Positions 1 through 10,734 of a DNA stretch of 64,000 bases are shown here, piece after piece. A model generated the notes under the pieces. It was not told where the DNA came from and did no database searches. It saw only the letters and a program-made list of their open reading frames with translations. This stretch comes from Aselliscus stoliczkanus. Its lineage: Eukaryota > Chordata > Mammalia > Chiroptera > Hipposideridae. Location of the stretch: NCBI GenBank assembly GCA_033961575.1, contig CM066737.1:47406771-47470770 (forward strand), written 5' to 3'. The position numbers were made by a program, and so were the translations under genes. How positions within the stretch are numbered: the stretch's first letter is position 1; the number at the start of each line of letters is the position of its first letter.

Positions 1-475
1 CTGTATAGACAGGTAGGGTTGGTGGAGACTTTTTGTGGGTAAAGAGTGACAGAGGAACATGTTAAATAACTACTCTTAAATCTTCCCAATTCTCCAACTT
101 TTTCTTTGTCTCCCTACTTACCCCTCTCCCCCTCCTCTCTCTCTCCTCTTTTTTTTTATATCTGCTACACACAGTTGGATTATTTATATATTTATATACT
201 ACTTGATTCATGATATATTATCATAATTGGTCCTCGCAGTGCTTTATTTATAAATCCCATTTGTTAAACTACTGCCTAATGAAAGAAAAATACTAGAACA
301 TTACTAATAAATTTATATCTACTTATGTACTCTCTCTAATCCCTTTGGCCCCTTTGTTGCTACCAGAGGTAACAACTATCTTGTATTTTGTGTTTATTGT
401 TCTCATGATTTACTTTTAATTTTATCACAAATATACTCATATGTATGCACTGGCTCTTTGACCACTCAACCCCTT
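1..475. other. Unique sequence, no gene seen
   Basis: No convincing ORF or recognisable repeat. A pyrimidine-rich run lies at about 97-160 (mostly C/T), followed by an AT-rich stretch. Confidence 0.5.
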
Positions 476-640
476 ACCTAGCTATGTGACCAAAGGCACA
501 TTTCTCAATGTCTTAAAGTCTTAGTTTCCTTTTCCATAAAATGACAACAATAACAATACCTACCTCAGAGGCTTTGGGTGAGCGTTCAGTCCCTTAATAC
601 ATAGAAAGCATCTTGAGAAGCACTTGGCATATGAGTCCAG
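476..640 (+). repeat. MIR SINE, plus orientation
   Basis: Carries the MIR signature in order: a TAGCTATGTGACC motif, a pyrimidine-rich TTTCCTTTTCCATAAAATG segment, TACCTACCTCAGAGG and a final CACTTGGCATAT. Diverged, as expected for this ancient tRNA-derived SINE. Confidence 0.75.
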
Positions 641-657
641 GTAGTAGCAGCAGCAGC

Positions 658-694
<37 letters not shown>
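641..694. repeat. (AGC/AGT)n microsatellite
   Basis: A trinucleotide tract: a few AGC units followed by about 13 AGT units, placed at the 3' end of a MIR. Confidence 0.95.
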
Positions 695-769
695 AATACC
701 TTGTAGTTGTCTGAACTGTCCTTTTTTCCCTTCTGAATTACCATTTATATTTAATTTTTCCTTTTTTTA

Positions 770-1299
770 AAATTAAAGTTTATTGGGTGACAATAGTTAG
801 TAAAATTACATAGGTTTAAAATGTACAACTTTATAATACATCATCTATATTTCACATTGTGTACTCACTACCCAGATTCTGTTCTCCTTCTATCACCAAA
901 TATTTGACCTCCCTTACCATCTTCTACTATACCCCCTACCCCTTACCCTCTTGTAGCCACTAAGCTGTTGTCTGTGTCTATGAGTTTTTGTTTCTTTATT
1001 CATTTGTCTCATTTCTTTGTTGCTTTGAGTTTTATATCCTACATATTAGTGAAATCATATGGTTCTCGACATTTTCTGTCTGACTTATTTCACTTAGCAT
1101 AATAACCTCAAGATCAATCCATGTTGTCATAAATGGCAGTATTTCATCTTCTCTTATGGCAGAGTAGCATTCCATTTTGTATACACACCACACTTTCTTT
1201 ATCCAATCATCTATCAAAGGCCACTTTGGTTGCTTTAATGTCTTGGTCACCATAAATAATGCTGTGATGAACATTGGGGTACATGTACCCCAATGTTTG
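770..1299 (-). mobile_element. L1 fragment: 3'UTR and end of ORF2
   Basis: Read on the minus strand this is the L1 ORF2 C-terminus followed by the 3'UTR. The ORF contains the typical stretch PMFITALFMVTKTLKQPKWP and the terminal HMISLI motif. It is the 3' part of a minus-strand L1 that resumes at 1851 beyond a mariner insertion. Confidence 0.85.
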
Positions 1300-1850
1300 A
1301 CAAACAAGTTTTTGAACTCATCCTAGAAAATGTGCTACATAGTTCATTGCTGAATATCACTATAGTCACCTTCGAAGGACTCCCCTTGGGAAGCTATGCA
1401 CTGATGCCAGCACCTAGTCCACCCTTCAAAGCAATTTTGGAACACTTTTTCTGGAATGACCATCAGAGTTGTTATCCTATTACCCTCGAAGCCCTGAATA
1501 TCATCAAAATGTCTTCTTTTCAATATTTCCTTTATCTTTGGGTAAAGAAAGAAGTAATTGGGGGCCAGATCAGGTGAGTAGGGAGGGTGTTCCCTTACAG
1601 TTATTTGTTTATTAGCTAAAAACTCCCTCATTGATAGTCCTTTGTGGGCTGGTGCATTGTCATGATGCAAGAGCCATGAATTGTTGGATAAAATGTTTAG
1701 GTTATCTTACTTTTTCACACAGCTTTTTCAGCACTTCCAAATAGTAAACTTGGTTGTTTATTCAGTTGGTAAATATTCACAATGAATAATCCCCCTGATT
1801 TAAAATAAGGTTAGCAGCATCATTGCAACAAGTACACAATCTTGTCAGAC
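1300..1850 (-). mobile_element. Mariner, internally deleted copy (a), inside L1
   Basis: A 551-bp mariner-like DNA transposon remnant. The minus-strand ORF 1344-1670 encodes the C-terminal catalytic half of a DD34D transposase: HHDNAPAH holds the second Asp, and YSPDLAPNY should end in the third Asp but has Tyr. The N-terminal helix-turn-helix region and first Asp are absent. The outer ends (GACAAACAAG... and ...TTGTCAGAC) resemble the inverted repeats of the other three copies here. It interrupts an L1, so it inserted after that L1. Confidence 0.85.
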
Positions 1851-3055
1851 TTCATATCTTTGTATGAATGATTTCAGATTTTTTGGGTAGATACTGAGGA
1901 GAGGGATTGCTGGGTCATATGGTAAGTCTATTCTTAATTTTTTGAGGAACCTCCACACTGCCTTCTGAAGCTGCTGCACCAGTCTGCCTTCCCACCAACA
2001 GTATATGAGGGTTCCTTTTTTTTCCACAACCTCTCCAACATTTGTTATTTTTCTCGTTCATGATAGACATTCTAACATGTGTCAGGTGATATCTCATTGT
2101 GGTTTTGATTTGCATATCCTTAATAGCTAGTGAAGTTGAGCATTTTATCATATATTTGTTGGTCACTTGTATGTCTTTGTGAGAGAAGTTTCTGTTCAGG
2201 TTCTCTGTCCATTTTTTTAAAAATTTGATTGTCTTTTTGTTGTTGACTTGTATGAGTTCCTTATATATTTTGGTAATTAGCCCCTTTTCAAATGCGTTGT
2301 TTTCCAATATCTTCTCCCATTCAGTTGGTGGCCTCTTTGTTTACTTAATGGCTTCTTTTGCTGTACAGAATCTTTTCAGTTTGATAGAGTCCAATTCATT
2401 TACTGTAGCTTTTACTTCCCTTGCCTTTGAGATCAAATTCACAAAATCCTCTTTGAACTCAAGGTCCATAAGTTTAGTACATATGCTTTCTTCTATGCTG
2501 TTTATTGTTTCAGGTCTTATATTTAGGTCTTTGATCCATTTTTGTTGATTATGGTATATGGTGACAGAGAGCAGTCCAGTTTCATTCTTTTGCACGTGGC
2601 TTTCCAATTTTCCCAGCACCGTTTATTGACGAGGTTTTCCTTTTTCCCTTGTATGTTTTTAGATCCTTTGTCAAAAATTATCTGTCCATATATATTTGGG
2701 TTTATTTCTGAGTTTTCAATTGTATTCCATTGGTCGGTGTATCTGTTTTTCTGCCAATTCCATCCTGTTTTGATTATTGTTGCTCTGTAATTCAAGCTGA
2801 AGTCAGGAGGTGTGATACCTCCAGTGTTATTTTTTTTCCTTAGGATGGCTTTGGCTATTTGGAGTCTTTTGTGATTCCATACAAATCTAATGATTTTTTA
2901 TTCTATGTCTTAAAAAAATGCCAGTGGGATTTTGATGGGTATTGCATTAAATCTGTATATTGCTTTGGGTAATATGTCCATTGTAACTATGTTGATTCTT
3001 CTAATCCATGAACATGGAATGTCATTCGATTTCTTTGTCTTTTCCAATTACTTTT
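1851..3055 (-). mobile_element. L1 ORF2 fragment (continuation)
   Basis: On the minus strand, broken ORFs give ORF2 blocks: [15 protein letters not shown] near 1900, the Cys-rich CWRGCGKK segment near 2030, and [13 protein letters not shown] near 2500. Several stops and frameshifts. It belongs to the same L1 as 770-1299 and continues at 3473 after a SINE. Confidence 0.9.
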
Positions 3056-3472
3056 TTAAAAAATATTTTATTGGGGATTCTGGGAAGGGAAACAGACAAG
3101 TTGCTGTCTTTTTGCTCTTCAGTCTAGTTGTGGAGGACATTGCTTCACTGGTCCATGTTGGTATCGTCATTGCGCTCTTCCCAGATGAGGCAAATCGGTC
3201 GCCGACCTCTGGATGATCACTCACTGCTATTGGCAGATCACGCTGGCTGCCAGCTGCTCACACTGGCTGCCGGCCACTCACTGTAGCCTATGGCAGCCCA
3301 GTGCAGCAGGGGCTGCAGCCTACACCATTGCTGGGGCTCGCACAGCCCAGCTCCAGGTGCAGCTGTTGTTAGCTGTAGAGGGCAGTGTCACTGGCCCTCA
3401 TATGTGGGATCCGAACCAGGGCCACTGGCACCCCAAATCCAGCTCTTAACCAATGTGTCACTCGGCCGGCCC
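3056..3472 (-). mobile_element. Long tRNA-derived SINE (A-long), minus
   Basis: Reverse complement of a tRNA-like head with B box, the GCCAGTGACACTGCCCTC junction, a GC-rich body of TGGC/GTGAGTGGCC repeats, and the 3' CCCCAATAAAAT-type tail. Flanked by a perfect 13-bp target duplication TCCAATTACTTTT at 3043-3055 and 3473-3485. Confidence 0.92.
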
Positions 3473-3530
3473 TCCAATTACTTTTAACAATGTCCTGTAG
3501 TTTTCAGTGTCCTTTTCTTCCTTTGCTAAC
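3473..3530 (-). mobile_element. L1 remnant beyond SINE
   Basis: A short continuation of the minus-strand L1 (TGTCCTGTAGTTTTCAGTGT in ORF2). L1 similarity fades after about 3530. Confidence 0.6.
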
Positions 3531-3689
3531 TTACATGCTATTTTCTCCAAAAAGACTAACCTGATTTTCTCAGTTGAAACCAGTTGTTTATTGTCTCTAC
3601 ATTCCCATGGTACCTTTTCATATTTTCATTTGGACCCATGTTTTGTACTAGTGCTAAGATCAAGTTTGTTTACTTATAAAGTAGTCATT

Positions 3690-3870
3690 CATATTATCAA
3701 CACACTAAAATTATCTGGGAAATTTTTAAGAGTCCTGATCCAAGCCCTATACCAAACCAATTAAATGAGAATCTGTGTGGATGAGATTCAGTCAGACATC
3801 ATCCACACTTTTTAAAATTGTGCAGGTAATTGTAACATGCATCCAAGGTTAAGGGTAGGAGTAATTGTCA
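3690..3870 (+). mobile_element. MER5-like hAT remnant
   Basis: Diverged matches to MER5-type elements (hAT-Charlie): AAAATTATCTGGGAAATTTTTAA, CCAATTAAATGAGAATCTG and a mirrored GCAGGTAATTGTAACATGC half. Family assignment is by memory of the consensus. Confidence 0.5.
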
Positions 3871-3892
3871 CATGCATCCATGTCTTTGGATA

Positions 3893-4090
3893 GGAGTTGG
3901 CAAATTCTGGCCCATAGGTCAAATCCAGCCCACTGCCTATTTCTGTAAATAAAATTCTATTGGCTCATTTGTTTATATATTGCCTGTGGCTTATTTCACA
4001 CTATAATAGGAGAGTTGAGTGGTTGTGACAGAAATTCCATGGCTCTCAAAGCCTAAATCATTTACTGTATGGTTAATTACAACAAAAAAA
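3893..4090 (+). mobile_element. Ancient hAT-Charlie-type DNA transposon remnant
   Basis: Contains the recognisable core GGAGTTGGCAAATTCTGGCC, GTCAAATCCAGCCCACTGCC and TGTAAATAAAATTCTATTGG, common in mammalian non-autonomous hAT elements. Exact subfamily not certain. Confidence 0.65.
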
Positions 4091-4124
4091 ATGTTGACTC
4101 TTCCTTTAGAAAGTAATTTTTCTG

Positions 4125-4235
4125 CATATAGGGACCATGCCTTATTCATCTCTACTTTTACTATATATGCCTAGCACAATGCTTTGCTCATAGTTGCTTA
4201 GTAAGTTATTTTTCAAAGAATAGATAGAAATTAGG
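4125..4235 (+). repeat. L2 3' end fragment
   Basis: Resembles the L2 3' terminus: GGACCATGCCTTATTCATCTC, then TGCCTAGCACAATGC, ending in diverged CATAGTTGCTTAGTAAGT. Confidence 0.6.
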
Positions 4236-4589
4236 TAGAAGGTCCTATCAGCCAAATTCAAGCGTGAATTTTATTTTTCTAGTAGTGCTGACATCATCCA
4301 GTAATTTGAAGTATGTGAATTCCAGTCTCCCAGCTGGTTTGAAAAAGATGATCTAGAGAGAGCATTGAAAACAGGAAGTTAGAAAAGCTTACTTGCTTTT
4401 CTCCCTGCATCAACACTCAGAGCACAATGACCTACTCACCAGTGTCATCTAGCATTCTTTGGTTTTAGGATCTCTAATTGTTTTCCATCTCTCCCAAATT
4501 CCTCTGGTTTCAAAAACACTTGAATTTGTGGGCTTTTGGAGCTCTCTTCCAAATTCGTCTTATGGGCTATCTTATGGTTTAGTTATTTA
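4236..4589. other. Unique sequence, nothing recognised
   Basis: No long ORF, repeat or RNA gene recognised. Confidence 0.4.
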
Positions 4590-4830
4590 TATCACAGTGG
4601 TTAAAAGTTGAGTCTTTAGATTCAGGCAAACCCAGTATGAATCTTGCATGTGTGACCATGGTCTCACTATTTACTGGTTCTGAGCCAGGTTTCCATCTAC
4701 AAAATGGGCATAGCAATACATATATCCGAGGTTTCTTAGAGGGAGTAAGTGAAATAATGCCTGTGAAATATTAAATACAGTACGGGGTAAATGGTAAACA
4801 CTCAGCTGAAGGCAGGTATTATCATTTTCA
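4590..4830 (+). repeat. MIR SINE
   Basis: ACAGTGGTTAAAAGTTGAGTC head, ATCTTGCATGTGTGACC, TTTCCATCTACAAAATGGGC and a final CACTCAGCTGAAGG: diverged MIR order. Confidence 0.75.
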
Positions 4831-4903
4831 TCTCAGCTATCATCACTGTCAGAGGTTTCAGAGACCCTGCCATATTACAGCCCTTTTAAAAGTAGGGTCC
4901 TTG

Positions 4904-5345
4904 GGCTGGCCAAGTGACGCATTGGTTAAGAACTGGTTTGGGATGCCAGCGGCCCTGGTTCGGATCCCACATATGAGGGCCAGTGACACTGCCCTCTACA
5001 GCTAACAACAGCTCCACCTGGAGCTGGGCTGCAAGCCCCGGTGATGGTGTAGGCTGCAGCCCCTGCTGCAGTGGGCTTCCATAGGCTACAGTGAGTGGCC
5101 AGCAGCCAGCGTGAGTGGCCAGCAGTCAGCGTGAGCTGCCAATAGCTGCGGTGAGCGACCATCCAGAGGACGGCAACCTATCTGCCTCATCCGCGAAGAG
5201 CACAATGATACCAACATGGGCCAGTGAAGCAACGTCCTCCGCAACTAGATTGAAGAACAAAAAGACAGCAACTCATCGGTTCCCCTTCCCCAATTCCCCA
5301 ATGCTGTTCCCTCCCCCAATTCCCCAATAAAATCTTTAAAAAAAA
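4904..5345 (+). mobile_element. Long tRNA-derived SINE (A-long), plus
   Basis: About 440 bp. tRNA-like head (GGCTGGCCAAGTGACGC, B box GGTTCGGATCC), then CACTGCCCTCTACAGC, repeats of GTGAGTGGCCAGCAGCCAGC type, a CCTCCGCAACTAGATTGAAG block and the tail CCCCAATTCCCCAATAAAAT. Perfect 13-bp target duplication AGTAGGGTCCTTG at 4891-4903 and 5346-5358. Confidence 0.93.
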
Positions 5346-5430
5346 AGTAGGGTCCTTGTCCTAGTCATTTCTGCATCCCCTCCATGCCTGGCACATAGTG
5401 GGCTCTCAGTGTGCATTAATTTCTTGTATC
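5346..5430 (+). repeat. L2-like 3' fragment
   Basis: TCATTTCTGCATCCCCTCC then TGCCTGGCACATAGTGGGC: a typical L2 3' motif next to the SINE insertion point. Confidence 0.55.
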
Positions 5431-5614
5431 CTAACTGTCACCTCAAATTAAGCTAATGGCATGGATGCAGATGTCAAGTTCCACCTTACCTTACATTCTC
5501 CACTGCCTGTATCCATAGGCATCTGGGAGTTAATCAAGGCCACATAGCAAAAATAGGCACTAACATATATGGAAATTTTACCAGCTTTGGAGCCATCAAA
5601 AATTAATTAGTCTA

Positions 5615-5714
5615 GGGCTGGCTGAATGGCGCAGTGGTTAAGTGCTGGCTTGGGAAGCCAGTGGCCCCGGTTCAGGTCACACATATGTGGGCCAGTGACA
5701 CTGCCCTCAAAAAA
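5615..5714 (+). mobile_element. Short tRNA-derived SINE (A-short)
   Basis: 100-bp form: tRNA head with perfect anticodon stem, ending at CACTGCCCTC plus A-tail. 14-bp duplication AATTAATTAGTCTA at 5601-5614 and 5715-5728. Confidence 0.93.
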
Positions 5715-5960
5715 AATTAATTAGTCTATATTCTCCAAATTAACATTGACTTTATTTTAAAATTATCATGTGTGAAAAATACATAGTTTATTAATTTTTA
5801 GTAGAGAGAGGAACTGCCATTTGCTTGGTGTTTCCAAAACACATGTCTCAACAAGTCTAAATTCCTAAGATAGTGTTTAGATTCAAATCTTGAGGACTTG
5901 TAATTGCTAGATTCCATAGATATATAGATATAAATAGAGATAGAGATGATAGAGATAAAG

Positions 5961-6010
<50 letters not shown>
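5961..6010. repeat. (ATCT)n microsatellite
   Basis: Twelve or so uninterrupted ATCT units, preceded by related GATA-rich sequence from about 5920. Confidence 0.95.
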
Positions 6011-6011
<1 letters not shown>

Positions 6012-6685
6012 AAGCTGGCAACCATTTTTTTCCAGCTTCAACACTCAGTTAAACTCAGTGACTGCTATGTTAGCCTGGGAATGTTGCACTATATTTTGGA
6101 AATTTAATTGGTTGTATTAATAAAATGTCACTGTTCAGCGGTTCCCAGCCAGCATATATGGACTTGGACACATCCTTGATTTATTTAACACTGTTCTTAG
6201 GAGGATAAACAGGGTAGACACCCCAATCAGTGAGAGACCATTGTGGGGCTGTGTGTCAAAAGCCTTTATCAGTTCAACAGCAATAAGCATAAGATCTGGG
6301 TCATGATTAAAGGTTAGGCTTCTAAGTACTCACAGCCAACAGCAAAACCTTTGGAGGTAGGGGTTTCCTTTCCTTAGCTATTGCTTCCCCTTTCTGTGCC
6401 CTTTGCTTGGCTACCACCCCAATCCCACAGTGGGTGATATATTTCTTTATACTCTGTCTTGAATTAACTACAAATCTCAATATAGACCCTTCCCAGGGGG
6501 ATTTGCATTTATATACTGGTCACTAGATTCAAAATAAAAGAAAGACATGCTAGTACTAAATAAAACTAAAGAGATTCAAGCTAAGACAGAGCTTAGTCAA
6601 ACTTTTGAAAACTAAAGACAGAACAAAATACTGAAAGCAGTAAGAGAGAAACAACATCTTGTTTGGAGAAGAAAAAATAATTAAA
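6012..6685. other. Unrecognised sequence
   Basis: No sustained ORF. A CAGCGGTTCCCAG motif near 6136 resembles the terminal repeat of hAT elements but no partner end was identified. The GGATAAACAGGGTAGACACC to ATATAGACCCTTCC stretch could be old LTR sequence, not shown. Confidence 0.3.
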
Positions 6686-7520
6686 ATTACAGCAGTGTAT
6701 CCATCACAAACCTTGGCTATTGTAAATAGCACTGCAATGAATATTAAGGGTGAAAATATCTTTTCAAATTGGTGTTTTAGATTTCTTTGGATAAATACCC
6801 AGGAGTGGAATTGCTAGGTCATAAGGTAGTTCTATTGTTAATTTTTTGAGGAAACTCCACACTGTTTTCCACAATGGTTGCACCAATTTGTAATCCCACC
6901 AACAGTGCACAAGGTTCTCTTTTTTCCACATCCTCCCCAACACTCCTTGTTGATTTATTGATGAGGGCCATTCTGACAGCTGTGAAGTGATATCTCATTG
7001 GGGTTTTTATTTGCATTTCTGTGGTGATTAGTGACATTGAGCATCATTTCATATGTCTATTGGCCATCTGCATGTCCTCTTTGAATAAATGTCTATTCAG
7101 GACTTTTGTCCACTTATTAATTGGATTATTTGTTTTTTTGGGTGTTGAGTTGTATGAGGGCTTTTTTTGCTTGTTTTTTTTTTGTTTGTTTTTTAATGTT
7201 GGATATCAACACCTTATTGGATATATCATTGGCAAACATCGCCCATTCAGTAAGATGTCTTTCCATTTTGTTGATGGTTTCCTTTGCTGTGTGAAAATGT
7301 TTTAGATTGATGTAGTCCAATTTGTTTATTTTTTCTTTTGTTTCCTTTGCCTGAGTAGGTATATCAGTAAAAATATTATTAAGGATAATGTCTGAGGGTT
7401 TACTACCTATGTTTTTTTCTAGGAGTTTTACAGTTTGGGGTTAACATTTAAAATTTTAATTCATTTTAAGTTTATTCTTGTATATGGAGTAAGAAGGTGG
7501 TCCAGTTTCATTTTTTTTTG

Positions 7521-7590
7521 CAGTTTTTTTTTTTTTTTGCAGTGTCTGTCCAGTTTTGTTTTTTTTTTTTGCAGTGTCTGTCCAGTTTTC
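7521..7590. repeat. Short tandem duplication with poly(T)
   Basis: A poly(T) run plus GCAGTGTCTGTCCAGTTTT occurs twice in tandem within the L1; only one copy is expected from other L1s. Confidence 0.8.
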
Positions 7591-7602
7591 CCAGCACCAT
7601 TT

Positions 7603-7744
7603 TGTTTTTAGCTGAGCCACCCTGCCACCTGTTGGCAGCTCAAAAGCAGCTCAGCTCGAGTTGGGCATTGAATTGCTGTTGCTCAGAGCTCATCTCTCAC
7701 TCTTCAGCAAGCTCTTAATCAACTGAGCCACTCAGCAGTCCCCG
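7603..7744 (-). mobile_element. tRNA-derived SINE, type B
   Basis: Second SINE family, about 140 bp, reverse complement: GGCTCAG...GAGAGC A box, TTCAATGCCC-type B box, and GCCAACAGGTGGCAGG near the 3' end. Target duplication AGCACCATTT at 7593-7602 and 7745-7754. Confidence 0.88.
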
Positions 7745-8135
7745 AGCACCATTTATTGAATAAACTGTCTTTACCCCAATATATGCATATATTCTTGCTT
7801 CCTCTGTCACAGATTAAATGACCATATAGGCATGGATTTTTTTTCAGGGCTCTGTATTTTCTTCCATTGATCTATGTGTCTGTTTTTATGCCAGTGCCAT
7901 GCTGTTTTAATTACTATGGCCTTGTAATATAGTTTGATATCAGGTAGCATGATACCTCCAGGTTTCTTCTTTCTCAAGTTTGCTGTGGCTACTCAAGGTC
8001 CTTTATAGTGCCATATAAATTTCAGGATTATTTGTTCTAGTTCTGAGGAAAATTCCATTATTATTTTGATAAGATTTGCATTGAATCTACAGATTCCTTT
8101 GGGCAGTATGGGCATTTTAACTATACAAATTCTTT

Positions 8136-8241
8136 TTTTTTTTTTTGTAGGGCAGTGTCACTGGCCCTCATATGTGGGACTGAACTAGGGCCGCTGGCTT
8201 CCCAAGCCAGCGCTTAACCACCACGCCACTCGGGCGGCCCT
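8136..8241 (-). mobile_element. Short SINE A, minus
   Basis: Poly(T), GGGCAGTGTCACTGGCCC, anticodon stem GCTGGCTTCCCAAGCCAGC. Perfect 16-bp duplication at 8120-8135 and 8242-8257 within L1. Confidence 0.93.
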
Positions 8242-8457
8242 ACTATACAAATTCTTTCTATCCATGAGCATGGTAGCATGGTAGGTGCGTCCATTGATTT
8301 GTATATTTTTAAATTTCTCTCTTCGATGTCTTACAATTTTCTGAGTATAAGATTCCTTGGTTAAATCTACTCCTGGGTCCTGATTTGGGTCCTGAGTAAA
8401 GGATGCAATTGTGAGTGGGATTGTTTTCTTAATTTTGCTTTCTGATAGTTTGTTATT

Positions 8458-9235
8458 GGTATTTATCCAATAAAATCCAAAATACTAATTCTAAAAGATA
8501 TATTCACCCCTATGTTCACTGTAGCACTATTTACCATAACCAAGATATGGAAACAACTGAAATGGCCATCAATAGGCATTTAGGTAAATAAATTGTGGTA
8601 TATATATACCATAGAATATTACTCTGCCATAAAAAAATATTTGAATCTGACCATTTCTGACAACACTGGTGGACCTAGAGGGTATTTTACTAAGTGCAAT
8701 AAGTCAGACTGAGAAAGATAAATACTACATAATCTCACTTATATGTGGAATCTAAAGAACAAAATAAACCAAACCGAAATGAACTCATAGATACATAGAA
8801 CAATCTGATAGTTACTAGATGGGAGGGAATTGAGGGCTGGATGAGAAAGGTGAAGGGAGTAAGAAGTACAAATTAGGGCCGGCCGAATGGCTCAGTTGGT
8901 TGAGAGCTCACTCAAAAGTGTGAGCTGAGCTCTGAGCAACAGCAGTTCAATGCCCAGCCTAAGCTGAGCTGCTGCTGAGCTGCCAACAGGCGGCAGGATG
9001 GCTCAGCTAAAACAAAAAAAGAGAAGTGCAAATTAGTAGTTACACAGTAGTCATGGGGATGTAAAGTATTCTCTGGGAAATAAAGTCAATAATGTTATTA
9101 AAACTATGTGTATTTCAGATGGGTACTACATTAATCAGGGGGATCACTTCGTATATTATATAAATGTCTGACCACTATGCTGTATACCTGAAACTAATGT
9201 AAAATAGTATTAAATGTCAACTAAAATTAAAAATA
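8458..9235 (+). mobile_element. L1 3' end, forward part of twin-primed insertion
   Basis: Begins TATTTATCCAATAAAATCCA and runs through the end of ORF2 (TCTCACTTATATGTGGAATC) into the 3'UTR, ending ACTAATGTAAAATAG and A-rich sequence. Overlaps in L1 coordinates with the inverted segment at its left. A type-B SINE is inserted at 8876. Confidence 0.85.
8876..9021 (+). mobile_element. tRNA-derived SINE, type B, plus
   Basis: GGCCGGCCGAATGGCTCAG head, 6-bp hairpin GCTCAC/GTGAGC, B-box-like AGTTCAATGCC, and 3' end ATGGCTCAGCTAAAA. Near-perfect duplication AGAAGTACAAATTA / AGAAGTGCAAATTA at 8862-8875 and 9022-9035. Confidence 0.9.
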
Positions 9236-9420
9236 AATAGTCATGGCTATATAAAGTACAGCATAGGAAATATAGTCAATAATATAACTATGTGTAGTGT
9301 CACATTTTTGGTAGACTTATTGTGTTTATCACATTTTGAGGTATATAAATGTCTAATCACTATATTTTTTTGTACACCTGAAAGTAATAACGAAAAACAA
9401 GTGAAAAGAATAAAGGGTGC
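9236..9420 (+). mobile_element. Second L1 3' end, tandem to the first
   Basis: Repeats the 3'UTR motifs of the preceding L1 (ATAAAGTACAGCATAGGAAAT, AATATAACTATGTGTAGTG, TACACCTGAAAGTAATAA). Either a separate 5'-truncated L1 or a tandem duplication of the 3' end. Confidence 0.7.
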
Positions 9421-9424
9421 AGCC

Positions 9425-10734
9425 TCAACAACAACAAAAATAAACCATGGGAGCCAGAAGGAAGTGGCACAAGATTGTTACAATGCTAAAAGAAAAGAAC
9501 TGTCAACTATTAATCCCACATCCTGCAAAAATACTATTTAGGAATTCAGGAGCCACAAGACATTCTTAGATTAAGACAAACTAAGAAAAGTGTTGCCAGG
9601 AGACCTACATTAATATATGGTTAAAGAAGTTCTTGAAAGACAAAGGGAATGATAAAAGAAATAATCTTGAATATCAGGAAGGAAGGAAACTCAAATCACA
9701 TTAGAGAGTAAAAAATGGAATTATTGAGTCTATAGTGAAAAGGGAGGGAGGATAGGGGAGAGGAAGGGATGGAAACTTTTATTATAGAAGGATGTTGGCT
9801 AATAAATGTGCAAGGAATGATAGAACTAGTAAGTCAGCCTTTTACATCCCTCAATGTAATAACAAGTGCAAGCATACATCTTCATGGAGGTTAAGACTAG
9901 TGGGTAAGAAATTGTTGGGAGAAGATAGTCAAAAATGTCTCAGGGTATCAGCATATAGTTAATTTTAACTATAAAGAAACAAAGGTACTTTTCCAGTGTA
10001 GAGAGCTACCACACCCCCAGTATGACCATAGGATCAAACCCAGAATCATCGATATGGGGAAAAATCAACATTGTTGACCTGCTGATGTGATACACTGAGA
10101 AGTTCACATCACCTATGTGGTAGTCTTTTTTAAAATGTTTAACTTGAATATAGTCATGAAGAAACAATCAGAAAATTCCAGAATGCGGGATACTCTACAT
10201 GGTAGAACTGACTTGGGCTCTTTGAGACTATCAGTTTTATGAAATACAAACTATCAACAAAAATAACATTAGGCTGGGCCGGCCGAGTGGTGCGGTGGTC
10301 AGCGGCCCCGGTTTGGGTCCCACATATGAGGGCCAGTAACACTGCCCTCAAAAAAAAAAAAAAGAAAAAAAATAGCATTAGGCTATTCAAAATTCAAAGA
10401 AACTGAAGAGACATTACAATCCAAATATAATGGGGTAACTTAATTGAATCCTGAGTAATAAATAAAGCTAGAAAAGATGATTTAAATATGGACTGGATAA
10501 TAGATGGTACTATTGAAGTAATGTTAAATTTCCCAAATGTCATGTAGAATAAATATTTATTCTTTAGGAGATGCCCACTGAAGGATTTAGAGCTGAAGTG
10601 CCATGATATTTGCAGTTTACACAGAAGAAGAGTGTGGAGGTTGGGGTGGGGTGGGGTAGGTGGTGACAGAGAAAGAAAGCAAAGCTGGCAAAATGTCAAA
10701 AACTGGTGAATTTTGTTAAAGGGTTGTACTTATA
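9425..10734 (+). mobile_element. Ancient L1/HAL1-like fragment
   Basis: Starts with a degraded L1 ORF1 3' end (AGAAAAGAACTGTCAACTATT, CCTGCAAAAATACTATTTAGG) and later shows old L1 3'UTR motifs (ATATGGACTGGATAATAGATG, TGTTAAATTTCCCAAATG, GGCAAAATGTCAAAAACTGG). No ORF2 was recognised between them, so it may be HAL1-type. A SINE is at 10276; the terminal piece reappears at 11226. Confidence 0.6.
10276..10370 (+). mobile_element. Short SINE A lacking the anticodon arm
   Basis: Has normal head and B box but reads GGTGGTCAGCGGCC, missing about 20 bases that form the anticodon stem-loop in other copies. Duplication AATAACATTAGGCT / AATAGCATTAGGCT at 10262-10275 and 10371-10384. Confidence 0.9.

Larger units (their letters stand above)
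6690..8457 (-). mobile_element. L1 ORF2, inverted 5' part of a twin-primed insertion
   Basis: On the minus strand this is L1 ORF2 running from the C-terminal YDPAIPLL region (near 6800) back through earlier ORF2. It is followed directly by a plus-strand L1 3' end that starts at the same L1 position, the pattern left by twin priming. Two SINEs (7603, 8136) and a local tandem duplication at 7521-7590 interrupt it. Confidence 0.8.
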
